Source of the DNA: SZUA-35 sp964351995
GTDB lineage: Bacteria > Actinomycetota > Acidimicrobiia > Acidimicrobiales > SZUA-35
DNA length: 64,000 bases
NCBI GenBank assembly: GCA_964351995.1
Contig: CAYGQE010000019.1
Location: 27,669 to 91,668, forward strand
Reading direction: 5' to 3'
The translations under genes and the position numbers were made by a program. Under the pieces are notes generated by a model. That model was not told where the DNA came from, did not search any database, and was given only the letters and a program-made list of their open reading frames with translations. Below are positions 1-8,991 of this stretch, in pieces. Positions within the stretch are counted from its first letter, which is position 1. Every line of letters begins with the position of its first letter.

Positions 1-322
1 CTCCGGCGGTCATCTGTTTCGAGACCGAGCCGATGTCGAAGATCGTGTCGGCAGTGATCGGATCGTCAGCGTCGAGATCAGCCATGCCGTAGTGAGCGTC
101 GATGTACTCGCCCCCGGCGAGACGAACCGCAACTGAGCAGCCCGGTGTGTCATCGCCGAAGTCGGCGAACAGTTCGTCCATGTCAACGCGCTCGCTCGAC
201 AGCTCGACGTCGACAGCATCGATTGCATCGTTCGAGTTGTCGATCTCGGTATCGCTGGCACAGGAGGTGAGGAGGACGGATGCAGCGAGAGTCAACGCAA
301 CTCGTCTTGGCGCAGAAGCCAT
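1..322 (-). CDS. Serine beta-lactamase-like hydrolase lipoprotein, partial (left edge)
   Basis: The first 107 residues of a gene that runs off the left edge. The ATG at 322 opens a lipoprotein signal peptide (basic MASAPRR, hydrophobic stretch, lipobox LTSC with Cys21). An acidic linker follows, then a segment of the class C beta-lactamase/penicillin-binding type. The text FDIGSVSKQM carries the S-x-x-K tetrad whose Ser is the acyl-enzyme nucleophile in this family. The C-terminal Tyr and third motif lie outside the window, so activity cannot be judged. It lies 9 bp downstream of the alpha-glucosidase on the same strand, probably in one operon. Family members include esterases, D-aminopeptidases and beta-lactamases, so the substrate is open. 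Confidence 0.75.
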   Translation of the reverse strand, partial: MASAPRRVALTLAASVLLTSCASDTEIDNSNDAIDAVDVELSSERVDMDELFADFGDDTPGCSVAVRLAGGEYIDAHYGMADLDADDPITADTIFDIGSVSKQMTAG

Positions 323-331
323 TCCGCCGAC

Positions 332-1966
332 CTACCTCAGCCACACCGCGGTGTTGGCCGGTAGCGCACCGTCGACCAGTTCGCCGCTGCAGAGGAGAAC
401 GGTTCGGGTCGAGTCAATGGCGAGTGGATCGCCCGAGACGTTGAGCCAGCACTCGGCTCCGGAACCGCGCCGGAGGCCGATGACCCCGGCCGGTGCGTCG
501 AGCCACTCGATGTCGCCATCGTTGACGAAGTGATCCTTGCGAACAGACAAGGCCGAGCGGTACAGCTCGAGCATCGATCCTTCGACGCCTTGCTGAGCTT
601 CAACTGAGAGCTGTCCGAAGTCGGGCGGCTGAGGAAGCCACCCAGTGTTCTCGCCGAAGCCGAACGAAGGACCAGAGGTCGACCACGGGATCGGCACACG
701 ACAGCCGTCGCGCCCTTTACTCGTGTGGCCGGACTGTTCCCAGACCGGATCGTCGAGGACCTCGGTTGGTAGATCCCACACCTCGGGAAGGCCGAGTTCT
801 TCACCCTGATACAAGTAGACGCCGCCCGGCAGGGCCAACATCATCATCACACCGGCACGGGCCCGGGTCAGCCCGAGGTCGGCATCGAGGAGGTCGTGCG
901 GGCCATCGAGTAACCACGATCGCCAGTCGGTTCCGTTTGGCAACCCGTAGCGGGTGGTATGGCGGACGACGTCGTGGTTGGACAGTACCCAGGTCGGGGC
1001 AGCACCAACCGCTTCAGCCGCGTCGACCGAACGACTGAGCACGCTCTGCATCTCGTCGGCATCCCAGTTGGCGGAGAGGAAGTCGAAGTTGAAGGACTGG
1101 TGGTATTCGTCTGGCCGGATGTAGAGCGGCAGACGGTCGGGTGCGACCCAAGCCTCGGCCACCATCATCGTGTTCTCGTATTCGTCGAGAACCGAACGCC
1201 ACCCTCGGATGATCGGGTGAATGTCGTCGCGGTCCCAGAACGGGTGATCCGGGGTCTTTGCATTGGCGAGGAGGACGCCGGTTTCGTCGACGTCTGGGTA
1301 GCTCATGTCCTTCGCCAAGCCGTGGGCGACATCAACGCGGAAGCCGTCGACGCCCCGCTCGAGCCAGAAGCGGAAGATCGACTTGAACTCCTCGATGACC
1401 TCGGGGTTCTCCCAGTTCAGATCGGGTTGGGTGTGGTCGAAGATGTGGAGGAACCACTCGCCATCGTCGAGGCGTCGCCAGGCCGACCCACCGAACACAC
1501 TGGTCCAGTTGGTCGGTGGCTCCGCACCGTCGGGGCCTTTGCCGGGGAGAATGTGGTAGCGGTTGCGGGCGGACGATCCGGGCTCTGATGCAAGCGCCTC
1601 CTGGAACCACGCATGCTCGGACGACGTGTGGTTCGGCACGAGGTCGGTGACGATCTTGATGTTGTGGGCGTGTGCGTCGACGATGAGTGCTTCGGCCTCT
1701 TCGAGCGTCCCGTAGCGAGGCTCGATCTTGCGGTAGTCGGCCACGTCGTAGCCGCCATCGTGCAGCGGTGATTCGTACCAGGGGTTCAGCCAGATGGCGT
1801 CAACGCCGAGATCTCGGAGGTAGGGGAGACGTGATCTGAGGCCAGCAATGTCGCCGGTGCCGTCGCCGTTCCCGTCGGCGAATGAACGGATGTAGACCTG
1901 GTAGACGACCTCGGTCTTCCACCATGGGAGCTTCGATGCTGCTGCACTGTCCTGCGCTTGATTCAC
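332..1966 (-). CDS. GH13 alpha-glucosidase (oligo-1,6-glucosidase type)
   Basis: A 544-residue cytosolic glycoside hydrolase of family GH13, expected to hydrolyse alpha-glucosidic bonds of short malto- or isomalto-oligosaccharides or trehalose-like sugars. Conserved blocks appear in order: VDAIWLNP, DLVPNHTS, GFRVDVAH with nucleophile Asp near residue 212, VAEAW with acid/base Glu near 271, and SNHDV with Asp near 332. There is no signal peptide. The reading frame stays open far upstream, but that extension lies antisense to the glycosylase and cyclase genes. I therefore start at the GTG at 1966 (VNQAQDSAAASKLPWW), just before the typical WWK..VVYQVYIRSF opening. Exact sugar specificity cannot be read from sequence. 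Confidence 0.88.
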   Translation of the reverse strand: MNQAQDSAAASKLPWWKTEVVYQVYIRSFADGNGDGTGDIAGLRSRLPYLRDLGVDAIWLNPWYESPLHDGGYDVADYRKIEPRYGTLEEAEALIVDAHAHNIKIVTDLVPNHTSSEHAWFQEALASEPGSSARNRYHILPGKGPDGAEPPTNWTSVFGGSAWRRLDDGEWFLHIFDHTQPDLNWENPEVIEEFKSIFRFWLERGVDGFRVDVAHGLAKDMSYPDVDETGVLLANAKTPDHPFWDRDDIHPIIRGWRSVLDEYENTMMVAEAWVAPDRLPLYIRPDEYHQSFNFDFLSANWDADEMQSVLSRSVDAAEAVGAAPTWVLSNHDVVRHTTRYGLPNGTDWRSWLLDGPHDLLDADLGLTRARAGVMMMLALPGGVYLYQGEELGLPEVWDLPTEVLDDPVWEQSGHTSKGRDGCRVPIPWSTSGPSFGFGENTGWLPQPPDFGQLSVEAQQGVEGSMLELYRSALSVRKDHFVNDGDIEWLDAPAGVIGLRRGSGAECWLNVSGDPLAIDSTRTVLLCSGELVDGALPANTAVWLR

Positions 1967-1999
1967 CGCCGAGACGGTAGCGGCGGCCAGACTGCCCTC

Positions 2000-2809
2000 A
2001 TGCCTGAAGGAGACACCATATGGAGGACAGCTCATCGGCTCCGTCCGGTCCTCGAGGGCAAGACGATCGCTCGGTTCGAAGCTCCCCGGCTTGCCGTTTC
2101 CGGGCCTCCGCCCGGAACGGTCATCGACGCCGTGGAGGCCAAAGGCAAATACCTCCTCATTCACTTCGGAAACGGCGTCTCGCTCGAGACGCACATGAAG
2201 ATGACGGGCAGCTGGCACATCTACGAATCGGGTGAGAGGTGGCAGCGTTCGCGCAAGGGCGTGCGAGCGCTGGTCGAGACGACCGAGGGCTGGCTGGGGG
2301 TGTGCTTCAACGCACCTGTAGTCGAGTTGGTCACCCGTCGATCTGGTCCGACTCACTTGGGGCCTGACCTCACTGGTCCTGAGCCTGATCTGGAGTTGGC
2401 CGTGTCTCGTTTCGGGCTTGCCGAGGCTGGGACGCCGATTGCCGTGGCGTTGCTCGACCAACGCATCTGTTGCGGGGTGGGCAATGTCTACAAGAGCGAA
2501 GTGCTCCACGCTGAAGGACTCGCTCCGCAGACTCCGGTCGAGTTGGTCGCACCCGATCTTCGCTCCAGGCTCGTGACCACGGCGCATCGCCTCCTTCGGG
2601 CCAACCTTGGAGGCGGGCCTCGAGTCACGGTTCCTGGCGGCCTGGCCGTGTACGGACGGGCGAGTGAGCCTTGTCCGCGCTGCCGAGCCCTCGTTGAACG
2701 AATCGTCCAAGGCGAACATGCCCGCAGCACCTATTGGTGTCCCGGGTGCCAACAGCCTCCGGCGGGCTGGTCGCGTCCCAATCGCGACCCAGACGGGCCA
2801 GTTCAGTAG
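2000..2809 (+). CDS. nei: Nei/Fpg-family DNA glycosylase (endonuclease VIII type)
   Basis: A 269-residue base-excision repair glycosylase/AP lyase. The start at 2000 gives MPEGDTIWRTA: after Met removal, Pro is the Schiff-base nucleophile and Glu the catalytic acid. The GDT signature points to the Nei branch rather than to Fpg (MPELPEV). A helix-two-turn-helix region lies around CCGVGNVYKSE. The C-terminal four-Cys zinc finger is CPRC...CPGC near residues 230-252, followed by a short Pro/Arg tail. It is divergent from the alpha-glucosidase, with 33 bp between starts. It ends 9 bp before the cyclase gene, so the two may be cotranscribed. The closest named relatives are probably mycobacterial Nei2-like enzymes (inference). 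Confidence 0.9.
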   Translation: MPEGDTIWRTAHRLRPVLEGKTIARFEAPRLAVSGPPPGTVIDAVEAKGKYLLIHFGNGVSLETHMKMTGSWHIYESGERWQRSRKGVRALVETTEGWLGVCFNAPVVELVTRRSGPTHLGPDLTGPEPDLELAVSRFGLAEAGTPIAVALLDQRICCGVGNVYKSEVLHAEGLAPQTPVELVAPDLRSRLVTTAHRLLRANLGGGPRVTVPGGLAVYGRASEPCPRCRALVERIVQGEHARSTYWCPGCQQPPAGWSRPNRDPDGPVQ

Positions 2810-2818
2810 GCTGCCCGG

Positions 2819-5800
2819 ATGTCTTGTTCGTCGTGTGGAGGGAATCTGCCTTCCGGCTCCCGATTCTGTCCGCATTGCGGGACGCAGCAGTCGGCGGGAG
2901 ACGAGGAGCGTCGTGTCGTCACGGTGCTGTTCGCCGACATCGTCGGGTTCACGAAGGTGTCTGAACGGCTCGATCCTGAGAACGTGAAACATCTGGTCGA
3001 TCGCTGTTTCGAGCGGCTGGCCGCTGACATCGTTGCCTTTGGTGGCGTGGTCGACAAGATTCTGGGCGATGGCATCGTCGCGCTGTTCGGCGCACCGATC
3101 GCCCACGAGGATGATCCAGAGCGTGCCGTGCGTGCGGGCCTGCGAATGCAGCAGACCATGGCGGCGCTGGCGGCAAGCTCTGATGCTCCTTTGCAGCTCC
3201 GAATTGGTGTCAACACTGGCGAGGTGCTCGTCGGTATGTCGAGTGCTGGCGGTGACTACACCGCGATGGGCGATGTGATGAACCTGGCGTCGCGCTTGGA
3301 GAGTATGGCGGAGCCCGGGCGGGTTCTGGTCGGTTCTTCGACCCATGCCGCCACGGTCGAGGCCATTTCCTACCGTCCGTTCGGCGAGGTCCAGGCTCGA
3401 GGTCGAGACGAAGCCGTGAACGGCTGGGTGGCGCTCAACCCGATTCGGCCCCCTGGCGCTCGCAGCCGGCGATCGGTGCCGTTTGCCGGTCGCAAGGCCG
3501 AGTTGGCGGCGCTCTCAGCGCAGGCCCGACTCGCATTCGAACGCTCTCGTGCCCACGCATGCCTCGTTGTGGGCGAGGCCGGCATGGGCAAAACCCGTAT
3601 CGTGCAGGAAGCGTCAGCTCGCATCGGCACCAAGTACGACGCTCGAGTGATCGAAGGGCGTGCTGTTCCGTACGGCGAAGCGAACGCCTGGTGGCCGGTC
3701 GCCGACGTGCTGCGTCAGGTCTTCGTCATCGAGATCGATGCCGAGCCCGCCCAGGCTCGCTTCATCGTTGAGACGGCTCTCGCTGATCACCTCGACCGAG
3801 CCTCGGGCCCGGAACGGGCCAGGTATGCCACGGCATTGCTCCACGCTCTTGGGTACGCAACGCCGTTGCGTGGCGGGGATCGCGACACCAATCGGGCCGA
3901 AGTCATGTTGGGCTTCACGGCGCTGCTCCACGAAGAACTGAAGCGTCGGCCCGTGGTTCTGATCATGTCCGACGTGCATCACGCAGCAGAGGGGGTCCGT
4001 CTGCTGCTCGAGCATCTGCTGCGCGAGTTGGCGCGGTTGCCGTTCCTGTTGTTGATGACGGCGAAGGAGTCCTTGCCGGTCTCGTTGCCGGCCGGCCGAT
4101 ACGGCTCGATGGTTCTGCCGCTCGTGCCGTTGCGGGACGATGCGGCGATGGCGATGATCGACGACTTCGGCCTCGATCTCTCCGATGTCGACAAACAACG
4201 CATCGTCGAACGCAGCGGAGGGAATCCGTTCTTCCTCGAGGAACTTGCTGGTCTGGTGAAGACCCGTGCCGATGGTGCCGATGGCTCCTTGGTCTTCCGC
4301 TCGTCAGGAGACCTTTCGAGCCTGCCTGAGAACCTGAGGGGCATCATTGCTGCGAGGCTCGATGCGCTCGATCCGCAACTTCATTCACTCATCGAAGCGG
4401 CGGCAGTCTTTGGACCGAATGGCCCCGTGTCGGGGCTTGCTCGTATGGCGGAGATGCAACTCGGTATCCCCGACATCACGCCAATGCTCAACGAACTGGT
4501 CGATGCCGACCTGATCGTGGTCACCGGGCACCGCTACGAGTTCCGCTCTGATCTCGTGCGCGACGTGGCGTACGCCACGCTGACGAAAGCAGGACGGGCC
4601 ACGACGCACGTTGGTATTGCGTCCTATCTCGAACACCACGAAGCGGCCGACCACCGCATGGCCATCGTGCTCACGATTGCCCGCCACTATGCCGCCGCCT
4701 TCGAGTTGATGGAGGGGCTCGCTGGTGTCGGCGATCTCGACCCCACCGAGATCAGACGCAAGGCGATCTACTGGCTGAACGAGGCCGGGAATCGCTCGCT
4801 CGCAAGCGGCGCTCCCAGCGAAGCCGAGCACTGGTACACCTTGGGCGTCGACTTGATCGAAGACCCCGAAACCCGGGCAGGGTTCCTCTACGGGCGCGCC
4901 CGTGCCCGATCCGACGTTCGCGATCTGAGCGGTGCTCGCGCTGACCTCGAGAGCATCGCCAACTTGGCCGAACCCGATCCGTTGCTTGTTGCTCGGGTGC
5001 TGCTCGAACACGGTGAACTCGATCGCAAGCGCGGCGATTTCGACCGCTCGGTGCAGCGACTCTCCGATGCCGCCGTGCAGCTTTCTGACCTTGGCGACAG
5101 CGAGATGGAGGCCCTTGCGCTTCGTCTCCTCGGCATGTCAGAGCTCGGGCGGGGCGACGTTTCGCTTGCTCGCAAAGCTCTCGACCGATCTCGGGCTGTT
5201 GCCGCTGCCAGCGAGGATCGCCGCTCCGAAGCATGGGCATTGCAGGGTCTTGGCTTTGTCGCCTATCGGTCGGGCGACCTCGGGGATGCGAAGCAGTTGG
5301 TCGAACAGGCCATCGAGATCTTTGCCGAACTCGATGATGCTGGAGGCACCGCTTGGGCCAAGGCGATCGATGCGTGGGTTTCGTTCCACTCGGGTGAGTG
5401 GGACCGGGCTCGCCGCTTGCTCGAGGTCGTGGGTCCCGAACTGCAACGCCGCGGTGATCCGTGGGCCGAAGCAGCGATGCTCAACTTGGCGGCTTCACTC
5501 GATCTCTGGTCGGGCGATGGCGAGGCAGCGCTCGAACACGCCGAACGGGCGCGAGCGCTCGCCGAGAAGGCGGAAGACGCCACGATGGTGATGCAGGCAC
5601 AGGGCCTGGCTGGCCGAGCCATGGTCTCGCTCGGGCAGATCGAGGCTGGCCGCCAGTTGCTGGAGTCCGGCTTCCATGCGGCGCAGCGTGATCAGAGCGC
5701 TGGTGGTGTTCGCTTCGCAGTGATGGCGAACGCTGGCAACGCGGCGCTTCTCGGAGAATCAGACGCAGTCATCCGCTGGGCTGCCCGTTTCGAAGGCGAG

Positions 5801-6313
5801 ACCCCGAACCCTGAGATGCTGGGCGAAACCGATCTGGCGGTCTCGGTGGCTTTGGCGATGCTGCAGCGGGGCGCCGTTGAAGAAGCAGCGATACAGCTCG
5901 CTTGGCTCGAACACGTGCCTGAGCATTCGAACATGTACGCCCGTTCCGTTGAGGCGATCACCGCCGTTGCTCGTGGCGATCTCGAGTTGGCCCGCACCCG
6001 GGCTGGTGAGGTCATCCAGAGTCCGGCGGCGACGTATCTCGATGTCGGCTTCGCTCACCTCGCCTTGGCAGCAATGCATCGTCAACAGAACGATCCGATC
6101 TCCTGTGAGCTCGCCTTGGCATCGGCAAAGGATGCCGTTGCTGGCACGCACGACGTGGTGATGCCACTCATCATTGCCATGGCGGAAGCGGTCAATGGAT
6201 TCGGGAACGTGGCACACACCGAGATCCAGTTCCGTGGCTTGGGTCTTGATCCTGGTGGCTGGCGGCGCGCCTGGCAGATGGCCGCCTCTGGCGGGCACCT
6301 CGTCACCACCTGA
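2819..6313 (+). CDS. Class III adenylate/guanylate cyclase fused to AAA ATPase and TPR repeats
   Basis: An 1164-residue multidomain signalling protein. Residues 1-21 form a CxxC...CxxC zinc ribbon. Residues about 31-200 form a class III cyclase domain with both metal-binding Asp motifs (FADIVGFT with Asp40, and LGDG) and the N..R element (GDVMNLASRLE) used for catalysis. An AAA/STAND-type ATPase follows with Walker A GEAGMGKT near residue 250. The last 500 residues are helical TPR-like repeats rich in Ala, Glu and Leu. No membrane segment is seen, so it is probably cytosolic. Proteins of this build are common in actinobacteria and are thought to couple nucleotide-driven assembly to cyclase output. 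The ligand is unknown, and cAMP as product is more likely than cGMP. Confidence 0.9.
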   Translation: MSCSSCGGNLPSGSRFCPHCGTQQSAGDEERRVVTVLFADIVGFTKVSERLDPENVKHLVDRCFERLAADIVAFGGVVDKILGDGIVALFGAPIAHEDDPERAVRAGLRMQQTMAALAASSDAPLQLRIGVNTGEVLVGMSSAGGDYTAMGDVMNLASRLESMAEPGRVLVGSSTHAATVEAISYRPFGEVQARGRDEAVNGWVALNPIRPPGARSRRSVPFAGRKAELAALSAQARLAFERSRAHACLVVGEAGMGKTRIVQEASARIGTKYDARVIEGRAVPYGEANAWWPVADVLRQVFVIEIDAEPAQARFIVETALADHLDRASGPERARYATALLHALGYATPLRGGDRDTNRAEVMLGFTALLHEELKRRPVVLIMSDVHHAAEGVRLLLEHLLRELARLPFLLLMTAKESLPVSLPAGRYGSMVLPLVPLRDDAAMAMIDDFGLDLSDVDKQRIVERSGGNPFFLEELAGLVKTRADGADGSLVFRSSGDLSSLPENLRGIIAARLDALDPQLHSLIEAAAVFGPNGPVSGLARMAEMQLGIPDITPMLNELVDADLIVVTGHRYEFRSDLVRDVAYATLTKAGRATTHVGIASYLEHHEAADHRMAIVLTIARHYAAAFELMEGLAGVGDLDPTEIRRKAIYWLNEAGNRSLASGAPSEAEHWYTLGVDLIEDPETRAGFLYGRARARSDVRDLSGARADLESIANLAEPDPLLVARVLLEHGELDRKRGDFDRSVQRLSDAAVQLSDLGDSEMEALALRLLGMSELGRGDVSLARKALDRSRAVAAASEDRRSEAWALQGLGFVAYRSGDLGDAKQLVEQAIEIFAELDDAGGTAWAKAIDAWVSFHSGEWDRARRLLEVVGPELQRRGDPWAEAAMLNLAASLDLWSGDGEAALEHAERARALAEKAEDATMVMQAQGLAGRAMVSLGQIEAGRQLLESGFHAAQRDQSAGGVRFAVMANAGNAALLGESDAVIRWAARFEGETPNPEMLGETDLAVSVALAMLQRGAVEEAAIQLAWLEHVPEHSNMYARSVEAITAVARGDLELARTRAGEVIQSPAATYLDVGFAHLALAAMHRQQNDPISCELALASAKDAVAGTHDVVMPLIIAMAEAVNGFGNVAHTEIQFRGLGLDPGGWRRAWQMAASGGHLVTT

Positions 6314-6318
6314 ATCTC

Positions 6319-6927
6319 CTACAAGGCCGATCTGCTCCGGAACCAGCCGGTGAGGCTCATGCGCTCTCGGTCCGACGGCAGGACCTCATGCCAGAACGTG
6401 GACGACTCGAACAGCACGAGACGTCCGCCTATCGGCGAGATGTCGAGGTGGCGTTCGGTCGAGTCATCGAGGTGGAGCCGCAGCGCTCCGCCGTTCGACT
6501 CGAGCCAGCTTTCGTTGAGATAGAGGACCAAGCTGACTTGTCGAGCTTGGGGCCCGGTGGCGAACTGATCGAGGTGTCGTTGGTAGATCGCCCCCGGGGG
6601 ATAGATGGCGAAGTGGCTCTCGATCTCGTGCACGTTCAGGAACAGGTGCTCGTTGAGCGCTCGTCGCAGTGTCTCGAACACCGCCAGACAATCGAGGACG
6701 GGGACGTCGGTGGAACGCTCGTCGAGCCACCCGATCGAATCACCTCGCAATGACTCGTTCTCGGTCCTCGCCTTGCCGGTTCGAGCCTGCACCAAGCGGC
6801 CCTGTTCTTGGTGGGCGCGTGCAACGCTGGCGAGAGCGGTGACCTGCGACTGGTCCAAGAAGCCATCGGACACCGAGTGGCCGTCTTGGCTCAGGTCGTT
6901 CATGATCTGGTCGAACGCCGGTGTCAT
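6319..6927 (-). CDS. 2OG-Fe(II) oxygenase (prolyl-4-hydroxylase/SM-20 like)
   Basis: A 202-residue non-haem iron dioxygenase. The Fe ligands are visible as YQRHLDQF (His-x-Asp) and FWHEVLPS (distal His). The 2-oxoglutarate-binding Arg follows in RMSLTGWFR. The core matches small bacterial prolyl-4-hydroxylase-like proteins, which may modify proteins or small molecules. The frame is open upstream to 7035, but that stretch crosses the neighbour's terminator hairpin. I start at the ATG at 6927 (MTPAFDQIMNDL). It converges on the cyclase gene with only 5 bp between stops, so no dedicated terminator fits between them. The substrate is unknown. Confidence 0.85.
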   Translation of the reverse strand: MTPAFDQIMNDLSQDGHSVSDGFLDQSQVTALASVARAHQEQGRLVQARTGKARTENESLRGDSIGWLDERSTDVPVLDCLAVFETLRRALNEHLFLNVHEIESHFAIYPPGAIYQRHLDQFATGPQARQVSLVLYLNESWLESNGGALRLHLDDSTERHLDISPIGGRLVLFESSTFWHEVLPSDRERMSLTGWFRSRSAL

Positions 6928-6987
6928 GGGCGGCGATCGTACCGATCGGCGTGTGGGTCGAGCGATCGCCGTCTGCTGGAAAACGAC

Positions 6988-7017
6988 GAAGGGCGGGAGC
7001 CGAAGCCCCCGCCCTTC
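6988..7017 (-). terminator. Rho-independent terminator of the solute-binding protein gene
   Basis: A perfect 10-bp stem (GAAGGGCGGG / CCCGCCCTTC) caps a short inner stem with a TTCG loop. On the minus strand it is followed by GTCGTTTTCC. It starts 32 bp after the stop of the minus-strand binding-protein gene and is correctly oriented for it. Confidence 0.85.
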
Positions 7018-7048
7018 GATCGATTGGTCAACCAATCAACTCGAGTGC

Positions 7049-8833
7049 TTACTCAGCAGGCTCGATGGAAACTCCGTGGTAGCGACCCTCGACGGCGGGG
7101 ATGCCGGCGCCGAGTTCACCAGAAGGCAGAAGCCAACCGTTGAGACCAACCACGTTGGGCTCGACACCGAATGCGGTGGCGGTGTGGCCAGAGAACCACA
7201 TCGGCACGTCGGTAGCGATCTCCATCATGATGGTCTCGTACAGCGCATAGCGCTCGTCGAAGTCATCAGTCTTGGTCGCAGCCAGCGCCGCTTCGAATGC
7301 GGTCTGGTTGGCCCAGTTGGAGAAGTTCGTCGGGGACACGAGGCCGGGGACGCCGAAGGCTTCGGCGACGGCGGCGTTCGGCGGGGTGACTTCAGCGTTG
7401 ATGCTCAACGACGGATCGTCGTCCGAGCTCCAGCGCCAGCAGTGCGCCTGGTGGGCGCCTTCGAAGTCTGGCGGTGCACCGAGAGCGTTGTTGATGTGGG
7501 TCTGCTGATCGAAGTTGGTCAGCGTGACGTTGACCAGTTCAGAGCCGGTCCAGACCTCTTCGATCACCTGCATGGCGGCGATGAGGCTGGGGTCTGGCGG
7601 GCAAGACAATTCAACATCGATGAGCTCGCCAGCGGCCTTGCCGTCAGAGCGCTCTGGATCGTCGACGTACTCCTGAAGGAGGGCAACGCCGCCTTCGAAG
7701 TTGAACTCCGGCCATGCATCAGCAACGGCTTCGGAGTACCACGGGGAGTCCGGGCTGAACCACTGGGTGGCGGGCAAGGAGATGCCGGTGCCGCCGAGTG
7801 CTTCGATGACACGGTCCTGTGGGTTGAGGTGGGTCAGGCCCTTGCGGACACGAACATCGTCAAACGGTGCAACGGAGGTGTTGTACATACCGCCACCGGT
7901 GTTGTTGCCCTGGAACTGAAGGACTTCGATGCCGTCCTGTTCGAGTGCGTCACGGATGGTGCCTTGACGCAGGGTCTGGAATGCGTTGACGGTGCCCGAG
8001 AGCAGTGAGTCGAGGCGGGTGGTCTCATCGGGGATGGGACGGAAGATGACGCTGTCCAGGTACGGCAGCTGGTTGCCCTCGGCATCGCTGAGCCAGTAGT
8101 TGTCGTTCCTGACCACGACGGTCTCGTTGTCGAGATCTCGTGATTCCATCATGAATGGACCGGTCCCGACGGGAGCGATGCTGTAGCCCTCGGGGTCAGC
8201 GGTCGCTGCACCGGGCTCGAACACGGCGCCAATGGGGGCGCGGGTCAAGAAGGCGAGGAACGCCGAGTTGCCCTGGCTCAGGGTGTAGGTGACTTCCAGA
8301 TCGCCGGTTGCGGCGACGCTGGCGAGGCTGGCCTGGCCAATGGCTCCGGCCGAGGTGGCGCCGGTCTCTTGGATGGCAAACATGTCGACGATGGTCTGCG
8401 CAGTGAACGCCTCGCCGTTGTGGAATGTGACGTCAGGGCGAAGGGTGACGACGTACTCGGTGAAGTCGGCGTTCACGCTGGATGACTCAGCCAGGAACGG
8501 CTGGGGCACGAAGTTGGTGTCGATCTCGAACAGTGTGTCGTGGACCGTGCGGATGATGTTGTAGCAAGGTGAGGCGCAGGAGTCCTCCCACGGGCGAAGG
8601 CCGGTGGCTTCAGCTTCGAGTCCAACAGCGAGATCGCCGCCGTACGTGCGGCCGTCTTCGACCACGACTTCCTCGGGCTCGGTGTCAGGCGCCGTCGTAG
8701 CGGTGCTTTCCTCCGTTGTTTCTTCATTCGTGTCGCTGTCTGTTGCATCTTCATCGCTGCCGCCACATGCGGCTGCGATGAGGGCGAACGAGAACAGCAA
8801 CGCGAGCAGTTTTTGCAACTGTCGCAGCTTCAT
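7049..8833 (-). CDS. Family 5 ABC transporter substrate-binding lipoprotein (oligopeptide/nickel type)
   Basis: A 594-residue extracytoplasmic binding protein. The start at 8833 is preceded by GGGGAG and opens a lipoprotein signal (MKLRQLQKLLALLF...AAAC, Cys23) and a 40-residue Asp/Glu/Thr linker. The SBP_bac_5 body follows: a YGGDL opening, a TGLRPWEDSC segment, and the typical SYTL and FHNGEAFTAQTIVDM elements. Family members bind oligopeptides, dipeptides, nickel or opines for ABC import. No permease or ATPase gene lies nearby, so it is an orphan receptor here. It has its own promoter-like sequence and terminator, suggesting a single-gene transcript. Confidence 0.9.
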   Translation of the reverse strand: MKLRQLQKLLALLFSFALIAAACGGSDEDATDSDTNEETTEESTATTAPDTEPEEVVVEDGRTYGGDLAVGLEAEATGLRPWEDSCASPCYNIIRTVHDTLFEIDTNFVPQPFLAESSSVNADFTEYVVTLRPDVTFHNGEAFTAQTIVDMFAIQETGATSAGAIGQASLASVAATGDLEVTYTLSQGNSAFLAFLTRAPIGAVFEPGAATADPEGYSIAPVGTGPFMMESRDLDNETVVVRNDNYWLSDAEGNQLPYLDSVIFRPIPDETTRLDSLLSGTVNAFQTLRQGTIRDALEQDGIEVLQFQGNNTGGGMYNTSVAPFDDVRVRKGLTHLNPQDRVIEALGGTGISLPATQWFSPDSPWYSEAVADAWPEFNFEGGVALLQEYVDDPERSDGKAAGELIDVELSCPPDPSLIAAMQVIEEVWTGSELVNVTLTNFDQQTHINNALGAPPDFEGAHQAHCWRWSSDDDPSLSINAEVTPPNAAVAEAFGVPGLVSPTNFSNWANQTAFEAALAATKTDDFDERYALYETIMMEIATDVPMWFSGHTATAFGVEPNVVGLNGWLLPSGELGAGIPAVEGRYHGVSIEPAE

Positions 8834-8943
8834 GTGTTTCTCCCCTTCGGGCGTGTCGGGCGACACACCATTGGTGTCTTACGGCCGAATGTGTACCGAG
8901 CAACGACCACGTCCGATGGGGGACAGAGGGGATTGTCACATGG

Positions 8944-8972
8944 TCATAAGTCTCATCTTCCCGGTTTGACAA
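8944..8972 (-). promoter_or_regulatory. Sigma-70-like promoter for the solute-binding protein
   Basis: On the minus strand, TTGTCA (8972-8967) and TTATGA (8949-8944) are 17 bp apart, about 110 bp upstream of the binding-protein ATG. The -35 is good and the -10 is weak. There is no experimental support. Confidence 0.4.
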
Positions 8973-8991
8973 TTATGCCGACGCTTGATCT

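Noticed and set aside
1967..3346. Open minus-strand frame extending the alpha-glucosidase upstream by about 460 codons
   Set aside because: It lies antisense to the glycosylase and cyclase genes and has no recognisable domain; the GH13 protein is complete from 1966.
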